Shown here: positions 1 to 8,632 of the stretch, one piece after another
Position numbering within the stretch: position 1 is the first letter of the stretch
Layout: every line of letters starts with the position of its first letter
NCBI GenBank assembly: GCA_048262715.1
Contig: JBLXEV010000003.1
Span: 186,001-250,000, forward strand
Direction of reading: 5' to 3'
Source of the DNA: Albirhodobacter sp048262715
GTDB taxonomy: Bacteria; Pseudomonadota; Alphaproteobacteria; Rhodobacterales; Rhodobacteraceae
DNA: 64,000 nucleotides
The notes under the pieces: model-generated
Told to the model about the DNA's origin: nothing
The model's input: the letters and a program-made list of their open reading frames with translations, nothing else
The model's database searches: none
Made by a program: the position numbers and the translations under genes

Positions 1-1
1 G

Positions 2-1645
2 AAGCTCGGTGTGAAACGCGAGAATGTCTGGCTCTGCGATATTCACGGCCTCGTTTATGAAGGCCGCGAGCAGGATATGAACCCGCAGAAGGCTGCCTAT
101 GCACAGGCGACCGATAAGCGCACGCTGGACGAGGTGATCGACGGCGCGGATATGTTCCTCGGCCTCTCCGGCCCCGGCGTCTTGACGGCAGAGATGGTCG
201 CGAAAATGACCCCTGCGCCGATCATCTTCGCGCTGGCGAACCCGAACCCCGAGATCCATCCCGATGCGGTGCGCGCTGTCGCGCCCGATGCGATCATGGC
301 GACAGGGCGCTCGGATTTCCCGAACCAAGTCAATAACGTGCTCTGCTTCCCGTTTATCTTCCGTGGGGCGCTGGATGTGGGCGCGACGCAGATCAATGAC
401 GAGATGCAGATCGCCTGTATCGAGGGCATCGCCGCCCTTGCCCGCGCGACGACTTCGGCAGAAGCCGCAGCCGCCTATCGCGGGGAGAAGTTGACCTTCG
501 GCACCGATTACCTGATCCCCAAACCGTTCGACCCGCGCCTGATCGGCGTTGTCGCGACCGCCGTGGCCAAGGCCGCGATGGAAAGCGGCGTGGCGACGCG
601 CCCGCTGGCCGATATTGCTGCCTATAAGCAAAAGCTCGATGGCTCGGTGTTCAAATCGGCGATGCTGATGCGGCCCGTGTTTGAGGCCGCAGCCACCGCG
701 ACGCGGAAAATCGTCTTTGCGGAAGGCGAGGACGAGCGCGTGCTGCGCGCCGCGAATGCGATGATGGAAGAGACGACGGATCGCCCGATCCTGATCGGCC
801 GTCCCGAAGTCATCGAGATGCGCTGTGAGCGGGCGGGCCTGCCGCTCAACCTCGACAATCTGGAAATCGTGAACCCCGAAAACGATCCGCGCTACCGCGA
901 TTACTGGGAAACCTATCACCAGCTGATGGCACGGCGCGGCGTTTCGCCGGATCTGTCGCGCGCGATCATGCGCACCAATACCACCGCGATTGCGGCGATC
1001 ATGGTGCATAGAGGCGAGGCCGACAGCATGATCTGCGGCACATTCGGGCAATATCACTGGCACCTCAAATATGTCCGTGAAGTGCTGGCGCGCGATGGTC
1101 TGCACCCGACGGGCGCCCTGTCCTTGATGATTTTGGAAGACGGGCCGCTGTTCGTCGCCGACACGCATATCCACCACGAGCCGACGCCAGAAGAAATCAC
1201 CGCCACGGTGATCGGCGCGGCGCGCCACGTGCGGCGCTTTGGGATCACCCCGAAGATCGCGCTGTGCTCGCATAGTCAGTTCGGCAATCAGGACACCGAT
1301 TCCGGTCGCCGGATGCGCGCAGCGTTGGAAATGCTGGATTCGTGCGAGCCAGACTTCTGCTATGAGGGTGAAATGCATGTCGATGCGGCGCTTGATCCGG
1401 CGCTGCGGGATCGGCTGTTGCCGGGCACGCGGTTTGGCGGGGCGGCGAATGTGCTGGTCTTTGCCAATACCGATGCGGCCTCTGGCGTGCGCAACATCCT
1501 GAAGATGAAAGCGGGCGGGCTTGAAGTCGGGCCGATCCTGATGGGGATGGGCAACAAAGCCCATATCGTGACCCCTTCGATCACCGCGCGCGGGCTGCTG
1601 AATATGTCCGCCATCGCAGGCACGCCAGTCACCCATTACGGCTAA
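2..1645 (+). CDS. maeB: NADP-dependent malic enzyme, MaeB type (5' end outside window)
   Basis: Oxidative decarboxylation of malate to pyruvate with NADPH formation, in the cytoplasm. The frame is open to the left edge, so this is the C-terminal part only and the GTG at base 11 is probably an internal codon. Visible are the end of the malic-enzyme nucleotide-binding domain (GLSGPGVLT, FALANPNPEI and ATGRSDFPNQVNN) and, from about base 680, a phosphotransacetylase-like domain (FAEGEDERVLRAA to GLEVGPILMGM). In MaeB proteins that domain does not transfer acetyl groups but is linked to control by acetyl-CoA (family knowledge). prpE follows on the same strand after 251 bases carrying its own promoter-like sites, so the two are probably not one operon. 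Confidence 0.95.
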   Translation, partial: KLGVKRENVWLCDIHGLVYEGREQDMNPQKAAYAQATDKRTLDEVIDGADMFLGLSGPGVLTAEMVAKMTPAPIIFALANPNPEIHPDAVRAVAPDAIMATGRSDFPNQVNNVLCFPFIFRGALDVGATQINDEMQIACIEGIAALARATTSAEAAAAYRGEKLTFGTDYLIPKPFDPRLIGVVATAVAKAAMESGVATRPLADIAAYKQKLDGSVFKSAMLMRPVFEAAATATRKIVFAEGEDERVLRAANAMMEETTDRPILIGRPEVIEMRCERAGLPLNLDNLEIVNPENDPRYRDYWETYHQLMARRGVSPDLSRAIMRTNTTAIAAIMVHRGEADSMICGTFGQYHWHLKYVREVLARDGLHPTGALSLMILEDGPLFVADTHIHHEPTPEEITATVIGAARHVRRFGITPKIALCSHSQFGNQDTDSGRRMRAALEMLDSCEPDFCYEGEMHVDAALDPALRDRLLPGTRFGGAANVLVFANTDAASGVRNILKMKAGGLEVGPILMGMGNKAHIVTPSITARGLLNMSAIAGTPVTHYG

Positions 1646-1716
1646 GATCGCCGCAAGCCAAACACTCCCCTCGTCCGCCGCGCCCAGCGCCGCGGGCGAG
1701 GTTCCCCGCGGGGAAG

Positions 1717-1813
1717 TTTGCAAACTCTGCGACGTATTTTAAAATACCTGAATAATTACGGAATATTTGCAAATATTTGCAGTCCAAATCGGCCAGATTC
1801 TGCAAATTTCTGC
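1717..1813 (+). promoter_or_regulatory. Cluster of TTTGCAAA-type boxes upstream of prpE (candidate ScfR/PccR sites)
   Basis: Three clustered motifs: TTTGCAAA at 1717-1724 followed by CTCTGCG; TTTGCAAA at 1766-1773 followed after two bases by TTTGCAG; TTCTGCAAA at 1798-1806 followed by TTTCTGC. The short-chain fatty acyl-CoA regulator PccR of Rhodobacter sphaeroides recognises paired TTTGCAAA boxes (established). The position in front of prpE fits propionyl-CoA control. The spacing differs from the published four bases, so binding is inferred. Confidence 0.6.
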
Positions 1814-1896
1814 CCGACACCCACTTCCCTATCGTCAAGATCGTTGCACGACTCCGTTTCGCTTCCTAACAAGGTTGCAACTTGGAGGAGGCATCT

Positions 1897-3795
1897 ATGG
1901 ACTATAAGAGCGTATACGCGGGCTGGCAGGCCGATCCGGAGCAATTCTGGATGGATGCTGCGGAAACGATTGACTGGGTAAAGCCCCCCTCCAAGGCCCT
2001 GTTTGACGAGGCCGCGCCGCTCCATGAATGGTATAAAGACGCGCAAGTGAACGCCTGCTGGAATGCGGTGGATCGCCATGTTGCGGCGGGGCGCGGCGCG
2101 CAAGTCGCCATCTTGCATGACAGCCCGATCACCCATTCGACCAAGGGCATCACCTATGCCGAGTTGCAAACCCGCGTGGCCTCGCTGGCAGGCGCGCTGC
2201 GGGCGAAGGGCGTTGAGAAAGGCGACCGTGTCATCATTTACATGCCGATGATCGCGGAGGCGCTGGAGGCGATGCTGGCCTGCGCGCGATTGGGCGCGAT
2301 CCATTCGGTCGTGTTCGGCGGGTTCGCCGCGCATGAGCTTGCCGTGCGGATTGACGATGCGAAACCCAAGGCGATCATCGCGGCCTCCTGCGGCTTGGAG
2401 CCCAACCGCGTGGTGCATTACAAGCCCTTGCTGGATGCGGCAATTGACGGGGCCACGCATAAGCCCGATTTCTGCGTGATTTTCCAGCGCGAGCAAGAGG
2501 TTGCGAAGCTGATCGAGGGGCGTGATTTCAACTGGCACGGCTTCCAATACGGGGTTGAGCCTGCGGAATGCGTGCCGGTTTCGGGCGATCATCCGGCCTA
2601 TATCCTCTACACATCTGGCACCACGGGCCAGCCCAAGGGCGTGGTGCGCGCCACGGCGGGGCATCTTGTCGCGCTCGATTGGTCGATGAAGAACATCTAC
2701 AATATCACTGCGGGCGATGTGTTCTGGGCGGCCTCCGATGTCGGCTGGGTCGTCGGCCACAGCTATATTTGCTACGGGCCGCTGATTGCAGGCGCGACGA
2801 CGATTGTGTTTGAGGGCAAGCCCGTTGGCACGCCGGATGCGAGCACGTTCTGGCGGGTGATCCAGAACCATAAGGTGAAGAGCTTCTTCACCGCGCCGAC
2901 CGCCCTGCGCGCGATCAAACGGGAGGATCCCGAAGGCAAGCTGATCAAGGAGTATAACCTCGGCGGGCTGGGCGCGCTCTATCTTGCGGGCGAGCGGGCC
3001 GACCCTGATACGGTGGAATGGGCACAAAAGCATTTGGGGATTCCGGTGATCGATCACTGGTGGCAGACCGAGACCGGATGGGCGATTGCGGCGAACCCTT
3101 TGGGGATCGAAGAGCTGCCGACCAAGGTGGGCAGCCCCTGCGTGCCGATGCCGGGCTATGATGTGCAGGTGTTGGATGAGGGTGGCCAGCCGCTGCCTGC
3201 GGGGGAATTGGGCGCGATCGCGATCAAGCTGCCGCTGCCGCCGGGCACCCTGCCGACACTTTGGAACGCCGAGGCACGGTTCCGCAAAAGCTATCTGGAG
3301 CGCTTCCCCGGATATTACGAGACGGGCGACGCAGGCTATATTGATGCGGATGGCTATCTCTACATCATGTCGCGCACCGATGACGTGATCAATGTCGCGG
3401 GGCATCGTCTGTCGACAGGGGCAATGGAAGAGGTGCTGGCAGGGCATCCCGATGTTGCGGAATGTGCGGTGATCGGGGTTGGGGATCCGCTCAAGGGGCA
3501 GGCCCCGATGGGGTTCCTGTGCCTCAATGCGGGCTGCTCCCGTGCGCCCGAGGAGATCGTGAAGGATTGTGTGAAACGGGTGCGCGACCAGATCGGCCCC
3601 GTGGCGGCGTTCAAACTCGCCTGTGTCGTAGAGCGCCTGCCCAAAACACGGTCTGGCAAGATCCTGCGGGGGACGATGGTGGCGATTGCCGATGGCAAGC
3701 CGTTCAAAATGCCCGCAACGATTGATGATCCGGCCGTGCTGGACGAGATCACCACCGCGCTCAAGCAGATGGGCTACGCGCAGGCGCACTCTTAA
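1897..3795 (+). CDS. prpE: Propionyl-CoA synthetase PrpE (propionate--CoA ligase)
   Basis: Activates propionate (also acetate to a degree) with ATP and CoA to propionyl-CoA via an acyl-adenylate. The product has 632 residues, normal for PrpE. The ATP/AMP signature YTSGTTGQPKG is at about residues 238-248, the YETGDAGY/RTDDVINVAGHR hinge region follows, and the C-terminal TRSGKILRG motif holds the conserved Lys at about 588, the usual acetylation-controlled residue of this family. The ATG at 1897 is chosen because GGAGGAG lies at 1884-1890; the in-frame TTG at 1882 has no such site. The TTTGCAAA boxes upstream suggest acyl-CoA-responsive control. Overall similarity to acetyl-CoA synthetase leaves a small doubt about substrate. 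Confidence 0.93.
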   Translation: MDYKSVYAGWQADPEQFWMDAAETIDWVKPPSKALFDEAAPLHEWYKDAQVNACWNAVDRHVAAGRGAQVAILHDSPITHSTKGITYAELQTRVASLAGALRAKGVEKGDRVIIYMPMIAEALEAMLACARLGAIHSVVFGGFAAHELAVRIDDAKPKAIIAASCGLEPNRVVHYKPLLDAAIDGATHKPDFCVIFQREQEVAKLIEGRDFNWHGFQYGVEPAECVPVSGDHPAYILYTSGTTGQPKGVVRATAGHLVALDWSMKNIYNITAGDVFWAASDVGWVVGHSYICYGPLIAGATTIVFEGKPVGTPDASTFWRVIQNHKVKSFFTAPTALRAIKREDPEGKLIKEYNLGGLGALYLAGERADPDTVEWAQKHLGIPVIDHWWQTETGWAIAANPLGIEELPTKVGSPCVPMPGYDVQVLDEGGQPLPAGELGAIAIKLPLPPGTLPTLWNAEARFRKSYLERFPGYYETGDAGYIDADGYLYIMSRTDDVINVAGHRLSTGAMEEVLAGHPDVAECAVIGVGDPLKGQAPMGFLCLNAGCSRAPEEIVKDCVKRVRDQIGPVAAFKLACVVERLPKTRSGKILRGTMVAIADGKPFKMPATIDDPAVLDEITTALKQMGYAQAHS

Positions 3796-4087
3796 GCCGT
3801 CAATACACAACCACGTGCGGTTAAAACGCGCGTAATGAGGAATCCGCCGATCCATTCGCTAGGATCTGCGGATTTCTGCCGTTGCGCGGCAAAGATACGT
3901 TAACGTCAAGTAAGCCCGCTTCCAAAGCTTGCATTCCGCCGCGTTGCTCGGAAAGATGAGGGCAGGAACGCCTCATGAAGGACGCGCGTATGCCCCCAAT
4001 TAGGACATCCAAGAACGGTTTTTCTGGAGAGGTATCCTATGGACATGTGGCTAAGCGGGTTCACTCTAAGCGCGCGGAGAGCGACTG

Positions 4088-5482
4088 ATGCCGTATCGCA
4101 AGCAAGCCATCCTGATCATCGAGGACTCGGCCGCCTTGCGAAGGATATATGGGGCAGCCCTGACCGATGCGGGATACCGCGTGGAAAGTGCTGCAACCGC
4201 AGAGGAAGGCTTGGTTGTTTTTCACGCGCTTCGCCCCGATCTCGTCTTGCTCGACCTCATGATATCGGATCGGAACGGCCTCGATCTGATGCGAGAGCTG
4301 CACGCCCAACGGCCCAATCTGCCCGTTATCACTCTAACGTCGGATCGCTCCGTCCCGCACGCGGTGGAAGCTATTCATGCGGGTGCGCAGGATGTCCTTG
4401 TCAAACCCTTCGACGAGGCGCGTCTGGTGGAGGCAGTTGCCGCCGCGCGCCTGCAACTGCCGCCGCGCAACGGCACACCGGGTTTGTTTATTGGGACGTC
4501 GGAGGTGATGAAACGCACCTTTGAGCGCCTGCGCTCAGCCGCCCAATCCCACGCGCCTGTTTTCATTATTGGCGACAATGGCACGGGCAAAGCGCTTTGC
4601 GCGCAAACGCTGCACGATCTTTCGCCCCGCGCCCGCAACCCTTTCGTGACGGTGCATTGCGCGGGCATCACCAATGAGCAGATGGAGCGCGAGTTTTGCG
4701 GCTATACGCCAAACGCCTTCCAAGGCGCGGGCGAGGGCCAAACGGGGGCCGCAATGCAGGCAAACGGGGGAACGCTCTATCTCGACGATATTTGCGAAAT
4801 GAGCCTCCACCTTCAAGCCAAGCTCCTCGCGTTCTTGGAGAGTGCAACGATCTACCCCAAGGGCGACGACAAGACCTATCAAGTCGATACGCGGATCGTC
4901 TGCGGCACCTCATGCGACCCGTTGAAAGAAGTACAGGCCGGACGGTTGCGCGAGGATCTTTTCTATCGGCTCCACGTCGTCCCCGTTGCGATCCCGCCTC
5001 TGCGGGCACGCAGCGAAGATATCCCTGCGCTCGCCAAGCACGTTCTCAGATGGATCGCCCGAGAAGAGAACAAGCCCTTCGAGCAGATCTCCGATGCGGC
5101 TGCGACCATATTAGCGGCGCATCCTTGGCCGGGGAATGTGCGACAGTTGATCAACACGATCCGGCTTGCCGTTGTCATGCATGACGGCCCCGTTCTGGAA
5201 GCGCATATGATCTGCCCGCCGACGTCACAAAGTGGCGATGATGGCAGCACCGAGACACCGAACGCCCCTGAGGCAATGAGCCCACAACAACAACAGGGTG
5301 ACGACGTGGACGGCGCGCAGAGCTATGATCTCTCCGGGCAAACCCTTGCCCAGATTGAGCGTGCCGTGATCAAAGCCGCACTGCGTCGGCACAACGACTC
5401 TGTGCCGCGCGCCGCGCGCGAGCTCGATGTCGCCCCTTCCACGCTGTATCGCAAAATTGCCGGATGGGGCGCCGAGGGCTAA
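4088..5482 (+). CDS. NtrC-family response regulator with degenerate AAA+ motifs
   Basis: A 464-residue regulator: receiver domain (acidic pair E12/D13, phospho-acceptor D56 in LVLLDLMI, a lysine in VLVKPF), AAA+ domain, then a Fis-type helix-turn-helix at about 415-460 (RAARELDVAPSTLYRKI). Walker A is GDNGTGKA (from residue 162). Walker B reads TLYLDDI (229-235) where the family has LFLDEI, and the sigma-54 contact loop GAFTGA is replaced by NAFQGA (209-214). Family knowledge says GAFTGA is needed to work with sigma-54, so this protein may act with another sigma factor or as a repressor (inference). No histidine kinase gene is adjacent. The 292 bases before it hold no gene that I can support. 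Confidence 0.9.
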   Translation: MPYRKQAILIIEDSAALRRIYGAALTDAGYRVESAATAEEGLVVFHALRPDLVLLDLMISDRNGLDLMRELHAQRPNLPVITLTSDRSVPHAVEAIHAGAQDVLVKPFDEARLVEAVAAARLQLPPRNGTPGLFIGTSEVMKRTFERLRSAAQSHAPVFIIGDNGTGKALCAQTLHDLSPRARNPFVTVHCAGITNEQMEREFCGYTPNAFQGAGEGQTGAAMQANGGTLYLDDICEMSLHLQAKLLAFLESATIYPKGDDKTYQVDTRIVCGTSCDPLKEVQAGRLREDLFYRLHVVPVAIPPLRARSEDIPALAKHVLRWIAREENKPFEQISDAAATILAAHPWPGNVRQLINTIRLAVVMHDGPVLEAHMICPPTSQSGDDGSTETPNAPEAMSPQQQQGDDVDGAQSYDLSGQTLAQIERAVIKAALRRHNDSVPRAARELDVAPSTLYRKIAGWGAEG

Positions 5483-5502
5483 CCCAGCGCTAAACCCGCC
5501 GA

Positions 5503-6264
5503 TTACGCAAATTGTTCGCGCATCAGCCGCTCTTCCAAACCATGCCCTGGATCGAACAGAATCCTATGCTCCACCGCAGGCTCTGACCGGATCTCGACCC
5601 AAGAGACCGGTTTAACAGAGCGCGAATCCGCATCGGCCATCACAGGCCGCTTGATCGGTTCCAACACGTCGAACCGCACCACCGCAGAGCGCGGTAAGAT
5701 AGCCCCTTGCCAACGGCGGGGGCGGAACGAGGCGATCCCCGTCAAAGCCAGCACATCCGAGCCAATCGGCAAAATCGGCCCATGCGCGGAATAGTTATAG
5801 GCTGTCGATCCGGCGGGGGTGGCGACAATCGCCCCGTCGCAGATCAGCTCTTCCATCCGCACCTTGCCATTGACCGAGATTTTCAACTTCGCCGCCTGCG
5901 GCCCTGCGCGCAGCAAGGACACCTCGTTGATCGCCAAGCCCTGATGGGTCTGACCGTCAATCGTCTCCGCGCGCATCGCCAGCGGGTTGATCACCGCCTC
6001 CTCCGCCGCGTCAAGCCGCTCGATCAAGCCTTCTGCGTTGTAATCATTCATCAAAAAACCGACGGTGCCGCAGTTCATCCCGTAGACCGGAAGCCCCGCC
6101 ACATCGTGCAGCGTTTGCAACATGAACCCGTCGCCGCCCAGCGCCACGATCATATCCGCCGCGTAGCGCGGCACCTGACCGTAGCGCTGCGTCAGCGCCG
6201 TCAGCGCCGTTTGCGCCACCTCGGAATTGGAGGCCGCGAAATGGATATTGGGGGGTTGAGCCAA
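5503..6264 (-). CDS. nadK: NAD kinase
   Basis: ATP-dependent phosphorylation of NAD to NADP in the cytoplasm. The 253-residue length fits the short alphaproteobacterial NadK. The GGDG nucleotide motif is at residues 43-46 (VALGGDGFML), NEV is in LAINEVSLLR, and ATPAGSTAYNYS is the typical substrate-binding stretch. It converges with the NtrC-like gene (20 bases between stops) and is divergent from glyA across a 191-base region rich in inverted repeats. Confidence 0.95.
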   Translation of the reverse strand: MAQPPNIHFAASNSEVAQTALTALTQRYGQVPRYAADMIVALGGDGFMLQTLHDVAGLPVYGMNCGTVGFLMNDYNAEGLIERLDAAEEAVINPLAMRAETIDGQTHQGLAINEVSLLRAGPQAAKLKISVNGKVRMEELICDGAIVATPAGSTAYNYSAHGPILPIGSDVLALTGIASFRPRRWQGAILPRSAVVRFDVLEPIKRPVMADADSRSVKPVSWVEIRSEPAVEHRILFDPGHGLEERLMREQFA

Positions 6265-6306
6265 AGCATGCTCCCTGCGCTCGGTTACCCCCTAGCTGTG
6301 ACAAGC

Positions 6307-6391
6307 GCGGATCGGAAACACAAGTCCTTGATCCGCAACACAGGCCCTCAACCGCCGGCGTTTTGCCGCAGCAAAACGTGCGATAGTCGCA
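6307..6391. promoter_or_regulatory. Three inverted repeats in the nadK-glyA divergent region
   Basis: GCGGATC (6307-6313) pairs with GATCCGC (6330-6336). CGTTTTGC (6359-6366) pairs across CGCA with GCAAAACG (6371-6378). TGCGA-TAG-TCGCA occupies about 6379-6391. None has a following T-run, so they look like operators or 5' leader structures rather than terminators. I could not match them to a known riboswitch. Confidence 0.5.
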
Positions 6392-6455
6392 TTGCACGCT
6401 TTTAGCCTGAAGAATTCTGCGATATTGAACCCGCGAACGTCCATAGGAGATGCCC

Positions 6456-7748
6456 ATGACCGCCCAACGCGACGCAGGTTTTTTCACCGAAGCACTTTCC
6501 ACCCGTGATCCCGAGCTGTTCGGCTCGATCCGCAACGAGCTCGGCCGCCAACGCGACGAGATCGAGCTGATCGCCTCCGAGAACATCGTTTCGGCTGCCG
6601 TGATGGAAGCCCAAGGCTCGGTGATGACCAACAAATACGCCGAAGGCTATCCGGGTAAGCGGTATTACGGCGGCTGCCAATTCGTCGACGTGGCCGAGCA
6701 ACTGGCGATCGACCGTGCGAAGCAGCTTTTCGGCTGTGAGTTTGCGAACGTGCAGCCGAACTCCGGCTCTCAGGCCAACCAAGGCGTGTTCCAAGCGCTG
6801 ATCAAGCCGGGTGATACCATCCTCGGGATGAACCTTGCCTCCGGCGGTCACCTGACCCACGGCGCGGCCCCGAACCAATCGGGCAAATGGTTCAACGCTG
6901 TGCAATACGGCGTGCGTCAGCAAGACAACCTGATCGACTATGAAGAGATCGCAGCGCTGGCAAAAGAGCACCAGCCAAAGATGATCATCGCAGGCGGCTC
7001 CGCCATTCCGCGCCAGATCGATTTCGCGAAATTCCGCGAGATTGCCGATAGCGTTGGCGCTTACCTGATGGTCGATATGGCCCATTTCGCAGGCCTCGTG
7101 GCGGGCGGTGAGCATCCCTCGCCCTTCCCCTATGCCGATGTGGCGACCACGACGACCCACAAAACCCTGCGCGGTCCGCGCGGCGGCATGATCCTGACGA
7201 ATAACGAGGATATCGCGAAGAAAGTGAATTCCGCGATCTTCCCAGGTATCCAAGGTGGCCCGCTGATGCATGTGATCGCGGCGAAGGCGGTTGCCTTCGG
7301 CGAGGCCCTGCGCCCCGAGTTCAAGGTCTATGCGAAACAAGTCATCGCCAATGCGCAAGCGCTGGCCGATGAGCTGATGAAAGGTGGCCTCGATATCGTC
7401 ACCGGCGGCACCGATACCCATGTCATGCTCGTTGACCTGCGCCCCAAAGGCGTGAAGGGCAATGTGACCGATAAGGCGCTGGGCCGCGCGCATATCACTT
7501 GCAACAAAAACGGCATCCCGTTTGACCCTGAAAAGCCGACCGTGACCTCGGGCATCCGTCTGGGCACTCCGGCGGGCACCACTCGCGGGTTCAAAGAGGA
7601 AGAGTTCCGTCAGATCGCGCGGATGATCGTCAAGGTCATCGACGGGATCGCGGCAAATGGCGAAGACGATAACGACGCCGTTGAGGCAGAAGTGCGCACC
7701 GAAGTCGCCGCACTTTGCGCCAAATTCCCGCTCTATCCCAACCTGTAA
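6456..7748 (+). CDS. glyA: Serine hydroxymethyltransferase
   Basis: PLP enzyme that interconverts serine and glycine and supplies 5,10-methylene-tetrahydrofolate. The product has 430 residues, typical length. The PLP-lysine motif TTTTHKTLRGPRGG places the lysine at about 236; GYPGKRYYGG, NVQPNSGSQAN and the C-terminal GIRLGTPAGTTRG are all present. The ATG at 6456 is favoured over the one at 6450 because AGGAG at 6445-6449 then sits six bases upstream. The DUF817 gene follows after nine bases and may be co-transcribed. Confidence 0.97.
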   Translation: MTAQRDAGFFTEALSTRDPELFGSIRNELGRQRDEIELIASENIVSAAVMEAQGSVMTNKYAEGYPGKRYYGGCQFVDVAEQLAIDRAKQLFGCEFANVQPNSGSQANQGVFQALIKPGDTILGMNLASGGHLTHGAAPNQSGKWFNAVQYGVRQQDNLIDYEEIAALAKEHQPKMIIAGGSAIPRQIDFAKFREIADSVGAYLMVDMAHFAGLVAGGEHPSPFPYADVATTTTHKTLRGPRGGMILTNNEDIAKKVNSAIFPGIQGGPLMHVIAAKAVAFGEALRPEFKVYAKQVIANAQALADELMKGGLDIVTGGTDTHVMLVDLRPKGVKGNVTDKALGRAHITCNKNGIPFDPEKPTVTSGIRLGTPAGTTRGFKEEEFRQIARMIVKVIDGIAANGEDDNDAVEAEVRTEVAALCAKFPLYPNL

Positions 7749-7757
7749 TCAGGTCAG

Positions 7758-8627
7758 GTGACGCAAGCACCGAAAACCGCAACGCGGTCGCTCGAGCGCA
7801 GGCTCGGCGACCGCGTTCGCATTTTGCTCCCCGTCTGGGCGGTCGAAGCTGTGCTCTTCGTCCTAAAGATGGGCTGGGCGGCGCTGTTTGGCGGGCTATT
7901 GCTGCTCGCCATCATCGGCAGCAAGCTGATCTGGCAGGCGGACTGGCCCATCGCGCGTTATGATGCGCTGGTGGTCTTCGCCGTGGCGACCCAAGCCCTG
8001 TTCCTGTGGAAGGGGCTCGAGACGTGGGAAGAGGCGCGGGTGATCCTGCTGTTCCATATCACCGGCACGGCAATGGAGCTGTTCAAGGTCCATGCCGGAA
8101 GCTGGGCCTATCCGGAGGCCGGGGTGCTCAAACTGATGGGCGTGCCGCTGTTTTCCGGCTTCATGTATGCCTCTGTCGGCTCGTTCCAAGCGCGCGTGAT
8201 CCGCATTTTCGAGATGCGCTTTGCCCCCTACCCGCCTTACTGGGTGACGATGATCCTCGCCGTTGCGATCTACGTCAATTTCTTCGCGCATCACTTTATT
8301 TTCGACATCCGCTACCTGCTGATCGCCGCCACCGTGATCCTGTTTGCGCGCACGCGGATCTGGTTCCGGATGACGCCCAGCGGCCGCTATTACTGGATGC
8401 CCCTGCCCCTCGCCGCCTTCCTCTCCAGCCTGTTCCTCTGGCTCGCCGAGAATATCGGCACGCTCACCGGCACATGGCTCTACGCGGGCCAAACCATTTG
8501 GGAGCGTGTCTCCTTCGCGAAAATTGGCAGTTGGTATCTCTTGCTCTATGTTGCGCTGGTGAGTGTCACGCTCATCTTGCGCAGCGCGCTGCACGCCAAG
8601 CCGCTCTCCCGTTCTGATCTGAAGTGA
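7758..8627 (+). CDS. DUF817 family integral membrane protein
   Basis: A 289-residue polytopic membrane protein of the DUF817 (YoaT-like) family, function unknown. About seven or eight hydrophobic segments are visible between residues 20 and 280. Conserved-looking motifs include FKVHAGSWAYPE, GVPLFSGFMYASVGS and FFAHHF, and the AEN.GT..GTWLYAGQ region. It starts with GTG nine bases after glyA, and its stop TGA lies five bases before the start of the next gene, so glyA, this gene and the esterase look like one transcription unit. Confidence 0.85.
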   Translation: MTQAPKTATRSLERRLGDRVRILLPVWAVEAVLFVLKMGWAALFGGLLLLAIIGSKLIWQADWPIARYDALVVFAVATQALFLWKGLETWEEARVILLFHITGTAMELFKVHAGSWAYPEAGVLKLMGVPLFSGFMYASVGSFQARVIRIFEMRFAPYPPYWVTMILAVAIYVNFFAHHFIFDIRYLLIAATVILFARTRIWFRMTPSGRYYWMPLPLAAFLSSLFLWLAENIGTLTGTWLYAGQTIWERVSFAKIGSWYLLLYVALVSVTLILRSALHAKPLSRSDLK

Positions 8628-8632
8628 GGCCC

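Noticed and set aside
1756..3855. A 699-codon open frame antisense to prpE
   Set aside because: High-GC codon bias of prpE leaves the opposite strand open; the translated product is Arg/His-rich with no family similarity. The same applies to long antisense frames over lepA, ettA, the decarboxylase, valS, hisC and gabT.
6265..6455. Riboswitch (glycine, THF or SAM/SAH type) in front of glyA
   Set aside because: Stems are present but no known conserved core could be recognised, so it is reported as inverted repeats only.
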